DNA from: Aquirhabdus sp.
Lineage (GTDB): Bacteria > Pseudomonadota > Gammaproteobacteria > Pseudomonadales > Moraxellaceae
Direction of reading: 5' to 3'
DNA: 10,182 nucleotides
Assembly: GCA_030149815.1 (NCBI GenBank)
Contig: JASLHI010000011.1
Location: 1 to 10,182, forward strand
The position numbers were made by a program, and so were the translations under genes. Of this stretch, positions 4,715-10,182 are shown in pieces. The first letter of the stretch is position 1, and the number at the start of each line of letters is the position of its first letter. The notes under the pieces are model-generated. The model worked only from the letters and a program-made list of their open reading frames with translations. It was not told the origin of the DNA and searched no databases.

Positions 4715-7564
4715 ATGCAAGAGGCACAGATGCAGCGAGCGGATACTGAGTTATCCGGAGAAAACGCGGCCTATATCGAAGAACTCTATGAGCGTTATCT
4801 GACCGACGCAAGCTCGGTTAGTTCAGATTGGAAGGCATTGTTCGACCAGTATCCTAAAGGCGACCAACCACATAGCAATGTGATTGAGCAGTTTTTACTG
4901 TTAGCTCGCAACTCCACCCGCGCACAACCTATGGCTCAAAGTTCGGTCAGTACTGATCATGAACGTCGTCAGGTTGGTGTGTTGCAATTGATCGCAGCCT
5001 ATCGTAATCGTGGACACCAAAAAGCAAATCTAGATCCGCTCGGTTTGATGGTTCGCCAGCATGTTCCTGATCTGGAGCTTGCTGCACATGGCTTGTCCCG
5101 ATCAGATTTAGATACAACGTTCCAGACTGGCAATTTGCAAATCGGTAAAACCGAAGCAACTTTGGCTGAAATGATTGGTGCAATGGAAGCCATTTATTGT
5201 AGTTCCGTTGGTGCGGAATATATGCATATTGTCGATACCAAAGAGCGTCGCTGGATTCAACAGCGTTTAGAGGGCGCGCGTGGTATTCCAGAGTTTACCC
5301 CAGAAGCTAAACTAGGATTGCTTGAGCGACTGACTGCTGCAGAGGGTTTAGAGAAACTACTGGGTAGTAAATATGTCGGAGCTAAACGCTTTGGTCTAGA
5401 AGGCGGCGAAAGCTTTATTCCGATGGTCAATGAAATCATTCAACGTTCGGGTGCGACAGCAGGAACTCGTGAAGTTGTGATTGGAATGGCGCACCGCGGG
5501 CGTTTGAATTTACTTGTTAATATTTTGGGTAAAAATCCAGCGGATCTTTTCGGTGAGTTTGAAGGTAAAACTTTTAATAAAAAAGGATCTGGTGATGTTA
5601 AATATCACCAAGGTTATTCCAGTAATGTGATGACAACTGGGGGTGAAGTGCATTTGGCGCTTGCTTTTAACCCATCCCATCTCGAAATTGTCAGTCCTGT
5701 TGTTGTTGGTTCAGTACGTGCGCGTCAGGCGCGTCGCGATGATATCGGCGGTGACTCTGTTCTGCCAATCCTTGTCCACGGTGATGCTGCATTTGCAGGT
5801 CAAGGTGTGGTCATGGAAACCTTCCAGATGTCACAAACCCGTGCATATCGTACAGGTGGTTCGATCCACGTGGTGATCAATAATCAGGTTGGATTTACGA
5901 CAAGTAATCCAGCAGATGCACGCTCTACCGAGTATTCAACTGACGTTGCAAAAATGGTGCAGTGTCCAATTTTCCATGTGAATGGCGATGACCCAGAAGC
6001 GGTTATTTTCATTACTCAGTTGGCGGTTGATTATCGGATGCAGTTCCATCGTGACGTGGTCATCGATTTATTCTGCTATCGCCGTCGCGGACATAATGAA
6101 GCGGATGAGCCATCAGCAACTCAGCCATTGATGTATCAAGTGATCGCAAAGCTACCGACAACACGTACACTGTACGCCGATAAGTTGGTTGCTTCTGGCA
6201 TGGTGACACGCAGTGATGCCGATCAAATGGTCGAAGATTATCGCGATGCCTTAGAAAAAGGTGAGCATGTCGCTAATGCATTAGTTGGTGAGCCGAATAA
6301 AGAGTTGTTTGTCGATTGGAAGCCATATTTAGGTCATACCCTTGTCGATGACTTTAATTCAGGCGTTGATATCGAAACGCTAAAACAGCTCGGCACAGAA
6401 ATGAACCTGTTGCCCGATGGATTTGTATTGCAAAAACAAGTGCAAAAAGTCATTGATGATCGCTTGAAAATGCAACATGGTGAAATGCCATTGAACTGGG
6501 GTGCCGCCGAAACTTTAGCGTATGCCACATTGTTGAATGACGATTATCTAGTTCGTTTGACAGGTCAAGATGTGGGTCGCGGAACGTTCTCCCATCGTCA
6601 TGCAGAACTGTTTAACCAAGTTAATGGTGAGATGTATGTTCCTTTAGAACACGTCAAACCAAATCAACGTCGTTTTGCTTTGTTTGATTCGTTGTTATCT
6701 GAAGTAGCAGTTTTGGCATTTGAATATGGTTATGCAACCACAATTCCAAAATCTCTGATTATTTGGGAAGCTCAGTTTGGTGACTTCCTCAATGGCGCAC
6801 AGGTTGTTGTTGATCAGTTTATTTCCAGTGGTGAAACCAAGTGGGAGCGTGTTTGTGGTTTAACACTCCTGTTACCACATGGTTATGAAGGTCAAGGACC
6901 TGAGCATTCATCAGCACGCTTAGAGCGCTTCTTGCAGCTCTGTGCTGAAGACAACATGCAAGTATGTACGCCGACATCACCAGCGCAAATTTTCCATTTG
7001 CTGCGTCGCCAAGCAATTCGTCCGATTCGTAAGCCCTTAATTGTCATGTCGCCAAAAAGTTTGCTGCGTCATAAGCTCGCTGTGTCTAATTTGTCAGAAT
7101 TGGTCACAGGTAAGTTTGAAACCGTGATCGATGAAGTGGATGCGATTGATAAAAATGCAGTGAATCGTGTAGTCGTTTGTGGTGGCAAGGTTTATTACGA
7201 TTTGCTCGAAAAACGGCGTGAACTCAACTTAGAGAATGTTGCGATTGTTCGTGTAGAGCAACTTTATCCGTTCCCTGAGTCACGTTTGGCGCACGTCTTG
7301 ACCAGTTACCCAAATCATAAACATGTCGTTTGGTGTCAAGAAGAACCTAAAAATCAAGGTGCATGGTCGTTTGTCGCACCATTACTTTATCCGCTCGTAA
7401 ATGACGTAAAAGTTGGAACCCCAATTCATTGTGCATCGCGCCCTGCGTCTGCTGCACCTGCGTGTGGTTCAGCTTATTTACATGTGAAACAACAAACATC
7501 ACTGGTTGCAGCCGCACTCGGTATAGACGAAGAATCTGAAGGAGCATCATCCAATGGCCACTGA
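4715..7564 (+). CDS. sucA: 2-oxoglutarate dehydrogenase E1 component
   Basis: SucA uses thiamine diphosphate to decarboxylate 2-oxoglutarate and transfers the succinyl group to the lipoyl arm of SucB. It is a cytoplasmic part of the 2-oxoglutarate dehydrogenase complex. The 949 residues (E. coli 933) include the N-terminal E2-contact segment NAAYIEELYERYLTD at 18-32. The substrate and cofactor residues H260 in GMAHRGRLN, H298 in KYHQG and H313 in GGEVHLALAFNPSH have the same numbers as in E. coli. The Mg/ThDP motif runs from GDAAFAGQG (D357) to NNQVGFTTS (N389-N390). The pyrimidine-binding domain carries GQDVGRGTFSHRHA at 617-630 and HGYEGQGPEHSSARLERF from 722. A 13-residue acidic, Ser-rich tail extends past the usual end and covers the sucB ribosome binding site. 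The ATG at 4715 has only a weak Shine-Dalgarno sequence. M6 at 4730, with AGAGG five bases upstream, is a possible alternative start. Confidence -1.
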   Translation: MQEAQMQRADTELSGENAAYIEELYERYLTDASSVSSDWKALFDQYPKGDQPHSNVIEQFLLLARNSTRAQPMAQSSVSTDHERRQVGVLQLIAAYRNRGHQKANLDPLGLMVRQHVPDLELAAHGLSRSDLDTTFQTGNLQIGKTEATLAEMIGAMEAIYCSSVGAEYMHIVDTKERRWIQQRLEGARGIPEFTPEAKLGLLERLTAAEGLEKLLGSKYVGAKRFGLEGGESFIPMVNEIIQRSGATAGTREVVIGMAHRGRLNLLVNILGKNPADLFGEFEGKTFNKKGSGDVKYHQGYSSNVMTTGGEVHLALAFNPSHLEIVSPVVVGSVRARQARRDDIGGDSVLPILVHGDAAFAGQGVVMETFQMSQTRAYRTGGSIHVVINNQVGFTTSNPADARSTEYSTDVAKMVQCPIFHVNGDDPEAVIFITQLAVDYRMQFHRDVVIDLFCYRRRGHNEADEPSATQPLMYQVIAKLPTTRTLYADKLVASGMVTRSDADQMVEDYRDALEKGEHVANALVGEPNKELFVDWKPYLGHTLVDDFNSGVDIETLKQLGTEMNLLPDGFVLQKQVQKVIDDRLKMQHGEMPLNWGAAETLAYATLLNDDYLVRLTGQDVGRGTFSHRHAELFNQVNGEMYVPLEHVKPNQRRFALFDSLLSEVAVLAFEYGYATTIPKSLIIWEAQFGDFLNGAQVVVDQFISSGETKWERVCGLTLLLPHGYEGQGPEHSSARLERFLQLCAEDNMQVCTPTSPAQIFHLLRRQAIRPIRKPLIVMSPKSLLRHKLAVSNLSELVTGKFETVIDEVDAIDKNAVNRVVVCGGKVYYDLLEKRRELNLENVAIVRVEQLYPFPESRLAHVLTSYPNHKHVVWCQEEPKNQGAWSFVAPLLYPLVNDVKVGTPIHCASRPASAAPACGSAYLHVKQQTSLVAAALGIDEESEGASSNGH

Positions 7565-8762
7565 AATTAAAGCCCCCGTTTTCCCTGAATCAGTTGCTGA
7601 CGGAACTGTTGCCGCTTGGCATAAAAAAGTGGGAGAACCTGTTAAACGTGATGAAGTTTTAGCAGATATCGAAACTGACAAAGTTGTTTTGGAAGTGGTT
7701 GCACCTGCGGATGGCGTATTAGTCAGTATCGCAAAAAATGAAGGTGATACCGTTCTGTCAGCTGAAGTGCTTGGTCAATTTGAAGCTGGCGCAGCAGGTG
7801 CAACAGCACAACCTGTGGCAGCTGAGCCAGTTGCAGCGGCTGTACCAGCACCAGCGCCTGTGACCTCTCAAGCGCAAACCAGTGCTGATCAAAGCCCAGC
7901 AGTGCGTAAAGCAGTAGCTGAAGCAGGCATCAACGCTGCTGATGTTGATGGCACGGGTCGTGGAGGGCGTGTGACGAAAGAAGATGTTGTTGCACATGTT
8001 GCCGCGCCGAAAGCAGCTGCACCAGCTGCGCCTGCAACTGCAGTATCGTTAGCCGTGGGCGAGCGTGTTGAGAAGCGTGTTCCGATGACTCGTCTGCGTC
8101 AACGTGTTGCACAGCGTTTATTGTCAGCTTCACAAGACACAGCTATGTTGACGACGTTCAACGAAGTCAACATGAAACCCATCATGGATATGCGTAAAGC
8201 GTATGGTGATCGTTTCGAAAAACGTCACGGTACTCGTTTAGGCTTTATGTCTTTCTTCGTGAAAGCGGCGACTGAAGCACTCAAACGTTTCCCAGCAGTG
8301 AATGCATCACTTGATGGCAATGACATCGTTTATCACGGCTACTACGACATTGGTGTGGCCGTGTCTTCAGATCGTGGTTTAGTTGTGCCAGTGCTGCGTG
8401 ATACTGATCGTATGAACTTGGCAGAAGTCGAAAAGAGTATTATCGATTACGGCAGCAAGGCACGTGACGGTAAGCTGGGTATTGATGATATGACTGGCGG
8501 AACATTTACCATTTCTAATGGTGGTGTGTTCGGTTCATTGCTATCAACACCGATTTTGAACCCGCCACAAACTGCAATCTTGGGTATGCACAAAATCCAA
8601 CAACGCCCAATGGCGGTGAATGGTGAAGTTGTGATTCTCCCAATGATGTATTTGGCTTTGTCATATGACCATCGCATGATTGATGGTAAAGAAGCTGTTA
8701 GCTTCCTCGTGACATTGAAAGACTTGGTTGAAGATCCAGCATTGTTGCTCTTAGATCTGTAA
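7554..8762 (+). CDS. sucB: Dihydrolipoamide succinyltransferase, E2 of 2-oxoglutarate dehydrogenase
   Basis: SucB forms the core of the complex. Its lipoyl arm takes the succinyl group from SucA and transfers it to CoA, and is then reoxidised by Lpd. Length is 402 residues (E. coli 405). A single lipoyl domain occupies about 1-77, with K43 in DIETDKVVLEV as the lipoylation site. An Ala/Pro-rich linker follows at about 80-112. The E1/E3-binding domain at about 113-149 contains SPAVRKAVAEAGI and GTGRGGRVTKEDV. After a second Ala/Pro linker, the acyltransferase domain starts near 170 and ends with the catalytic motif SYDHRMIDG (H373, D377). The start overlaps the end of sucA by 11 bases, and AAGGAG at 7539-7544 lies nine bases before the ATG, so the two are very likely translationally coupled. 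One lipoyl domain and the GVFGS-ILNPPQ pattern fit E2o rather than a pyruvate-type E2. Confidence -1.
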   Translation: MATEIKAPVFPESVADGTVAAWHKKVGEPVKRDEVLADIETDKVVLEVVAPADGVLVSIAKNEGDTVLSAEVLGQFEAGAAGATAQPVAAEPVAAAVPAPAPVTSQAQTSADQSPAVRKAVAEAGINAADVDGTGRGGRVTKEDVVAHVAAPKAAAPAAPATAVSLAVGERVEKRVPMTRLRQRVAQRLLSASQDTAMLTTFNEVNMKPIMDMRKAYGDRFEKRHGTRLGFMSFFVKAATEALKRFPAVNASLDGNDIVYHGYYDIGVAVSSDRGLVVPVLRDTDRMNLAEVEKSIIDYGSKARDGKLGIDDMTGGTFTISNGGVFGSLLSTPILNPPQTAILGMHKIQQRPMAVNGEVVILPMMYLALSYDHRMIDGKEAVSFLVTLKDLVEDPALLLLDL

Positions 8763-8800
8763 TCGTTGGATCTTTAATTGCGACTGAGATTTTGAGTTTT

Positions 8801-8824
8801 AGGTTTTCCCCATAAGGGAAACTT
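8801..8824 (+). promoter_or_regulatory. RNA hairpin in the sucB-lpd spacer
   Basis: TTTCCC (8805-8810) pairs with GGGAAA (8816-8821) around the loop CATAA. The stem extends through a one-base bulge to 8801/8824. No T-run follows, so it is not an intrinsic terminator. It stops seven bases before the GGGAG that could serve the small frame at 8843. The same TTTCCC can also pair with that GGGAGA (8831-8836, one G-U pair), so alternative folds are possible. Confidence -1.
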
Positions 8825-8842
8825 AAAAATGGGAGATCGCTC

Positions 8843-8899
8843 ATGACGACAAGTGATGAGAGTGATTTCCCTGATTTTGACTCTTTTCTGACGGCATAA
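8843..8899 (+). CDS. Possible 18-residue acidic leader peptide upstream of lpd
   Basis: A small frame encodes MTTSDESDFPDFDSFLTA, with five acidic residues, no basic ones and three phenylalanines. GGGAG at 8831-8835 lies seven bases before its ATG, as good a ribosome binding site as those of the real genes here. Its TAA (8897-8899) falls in the loop of the 11-bp hairpin before lpd, and lpd starts 30 bases after the stop. An even shorter frame, MGDRS (8829-8846), overlaps its start as ATGA. I know of no named peptide like it. It could be a regulatory leader that couples ribosome passage to lpd translation, a small protein, or a chance frame. No run of codons for a single amino acid suggests classical amino-acid attenuation. 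Confidence -1.
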   Translation: MTTSDESDFPDFDSFLTA

Positions 8900-8912
8900 G
8901 TGTCAGAAAAGA
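8882..8912 (+). promoter_or_regulatory. Perfect 11-bp hairpin just before the lpd ribosome binding site
   Basis: TCTTTTCTGAC (8882-8892) is the exact reverse complement of GTCAGAAAAGA (8902-8912), separated by a 9-base loop. It ends five bases before GAGGA (8918-8922), the lpd ribosome binding site. No T-run follows on either strand, so termination is unlikely. It could control access to the lpd start, block exonucleases or mark a processing site, which would let E3 be made at a different level from E1 and E2. These roles are inference from position. Confidence -1.
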
Positions 8913-8929
8913 AACTAGAGGATAAATAG

Positions 8930-10182
8930 ATGTCTGAACAATATGATCTCGTCGTCATTGGTGGCGGTCCAGCTGGCTACGAAGCTGCGATTCGTGCTGC
9001 CCAATTGGGTATGAAAGTCGGTTGTATTGAAAATCGCGTTCATAAAGGTAAGCCTTCATTAGGTGGCACATGTTTGAATGTGGGTTGTATTCCTTCTAAA
9101 GCGCTGCTTGATTCATCACATCGTTACGAAAGTACGATTCATGATCTCGGTGCACATGGAATTACCACAGGCGATGTGGCGATTGATATTGCAACAATGG
9201 TTGCACGCAAAGACAAAGTAGTCGATCAACTGACTGGTGGTATTGCTGCATTGTTTGTTGGTAATAAAATCGAATGGTTACAAGGTACTGGCAAACTACT
9301 TGCTGGTAAAAAAGTTGAGTTCACACCACTTGCTGGTGGTGCGGTACAAGTCTTAGACGCTAAGAATGTGATTCTGGCGACAGGTTCTGTGCCAATCAAT
9401 ATTCCTGTGGCGTTAGTGAACGAGCAAGAAATCGTAGACTCAACTGGTGCTTTGGACTTCACATCTGTACCAAAAACACTGGGCGTGATTGGTGCGGGTG
9501 TGATTGGTTTGGAGTTAGGTTCAGTTTGGCGCCGTCTCGGCTCTGAAGTTGTGGTGTTCGAAGCAATCGATACCTTCTTGCCAATGGCAGATAAAGCGGT
9601 TGCGAAAGAATCACAAAAGATTCTGACCAAACAAGGTTTGGACATTCGTCTAGGTGCAAAAGTTACTTCTACTAGTGTCGTAAATGGCAAAGTCACTGTG
9701 AACTACAGCCAAGGTGGCGAAGACAAGACTCAAACGTTTGATAAGTTAATCGTTTGTGTAGGCCGTAAAGCGTACGCTGAAAACTTACTTGCTGCAGATA
9801 GCGGCATTAAATTGACTGATCGCGGTCTGATTGATGTCAATGATCAATGTCTGACTTCCGTCGAAGGTGTTTATGCGATTGGCGATCTTGTCCGTGGTCC
9901 AATGCTTGCGCATAAGGCGATGGAAGAGGGCGTCATGGCGGTAGAACGCATTCATGGTCATGCAACACAGGTCAATTACGATACGATCATTAGTGTGATT
10001 TATACCAGTCCTGAAATTGCATGGGTTGGTTTGACCGAAGAAGCGGCAGTGGCAAAAGGCTATGAAGTCAAAACCGGTCAATTTGCTTTTGCAGTGAATG
10101 GTCGTGCATTAGCAGCTGGCGAAACTCAAGGTTTCGTGAAGTTTGTTGCAGATGCAAAAACAGATCGTTTGCTCGGTATGCA
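8930..10182 (+). CDS. lpd: Dihydrolipoamide dehydrogenase (E3), cut by window edge
   Basis: Lpd is the FAD enzyme that reoxidises the dihydrolipoyl arm of SucB and reduces NAD+. The first 417 codons are present, from an ATG with GAGGA seven bases upstream. Family proteins are about 475 residues, so roughly 60 are missing. The missing part includes the dimer-interface His-Glu catalytic pair. The FAD-binding motif GGGPAGYEAA is at 11-20, and the redox disulfide GGTCLNVGC gives C48 and C53. The NAD-binding motif GAGVIGLELG is at 188-197, and the second FAD motif YAIGDL is at 315-320. TSPEIAWVGLTE at 359-370 opens the dimerisation domain. The 167-bp structured gap after sucB may let it be expressed separately, which would suit an E3 shared with other complexes. 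Its place next to sucAB makes it the dedicated E3 of this cluster. Confidence -1.
   Translation, partial: MSEQYDLVVIGGGPAGYEAAIRAAQLGMKVGCIENRVHKGKPSLGGTCLNVGCIPSKALLDSSHRYESTIHDLGAHGITTGDVAIDIATMVARKDKVVDQLTGGIAALFVGNKIEWLQGTGKLLAGKKVEFTPLAGGAVQVLDAKNVILATGSVPINIPVALVNEQEIVDSTGALDFTSVPKTLGVIGAGVIGLELGSVWRRLGSEVVVFEAIDTFLPMADKAVAKESQKILTKQGLDIRLGAKVTSTSVVNGKVTVNYSQGGEDKTQTFDKLIVCVGRKAYAENLLAADSGIKLTDRGLIDVNDQCLTSVEGVYAIGDLVRGPMLAHKAMEEGVMAVERIHGHATQVNYDTIISVIYTSPEIAWVGLTEEAAVAKGYEVKTGQFAFAVNGRALAAGETQGFVKFVADAKTDRLLGM

Noticed and set aside
8698..8958. 86-codon minus-strand frame across the sucB end, spacer and lpd start
   Set aside because: Most of it is antisense to the two genes and the hairpins, it has no ribosome binding site, and the protein resembles nothing I know.
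9226..9696. 156-codon minus-strand frame inside lpd
   Set aside because: It lies antisense to the clearly coding lpd, which has all its family motifs. Long antisense frames are common opposite genes with this codon use.

Overview
The window carries a block of tricarboxylic-acid-cycle genes from a gamma-proteobacterium. The layout is gltA (start only, minus strand), then on the plus strand sdhC-sdhD-sdhA-sdhB, sucA-sucB and lpd (cut by the right edge). The AT-leaning composition, AT-rich spacers and this order, with gltA divergent from sdhCDAB and sucAB followed by its own lpd, suggest Moraxellaceae, most likely Acinetobacter or a close relative. That assignment is inference from gene order and protein style, not a database result.

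Layout: 1-109 encodes the first 36 residues of citrate synthase on the minus strand. 110-732 is a long divergent control region whose best plus-strand promoter has a perfect TATAAT at 573-578. 733-4065 is the succinate dehydrogenase operon (two haem/quinone membrane anchors, flavoprotein, iron-sulfur protein), closed by a clear intrinsic terminator at 4084-4112. 4113-4714 is a long spacer. It holds a possible decayed minus-strand gene and a perfect 19-bp palindrome upstream of sucA. 4715-8762 encodes the E1 and E2 subunits of 2-oxoglutarate dehydrogenase, which overlap by 11 bases. 8763-8929 is a structured 167-bp spacer, followed by the E3 gene lpd.

The enzymes act in sequence. Citrate synthase feeds the cycle. 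The SucA/SucB/Lpd complex turns 2-oxoglutarate into succinyl-CoA. SdhCDAB oxidises succinate to fumarate and passes electrons to ubiquinone in the membrane. All the catalytic and cofactor residues I checked are present, so these look like functional housekeeping genes.

I see no mobile element, CRISPR array, tRNA, rRNA or defence system, and no new multigene system. The least expected signal lies between sucB and lpd: an 18-codon acidic reading frame with a good ribosome binding site. Its stop codon sits in the loop of a perfect 11-bp hairpin just upstream of the lpd ribosome binding site. The disrupted minus-strand frame and the palindrome before sucA are the other items worth checking.
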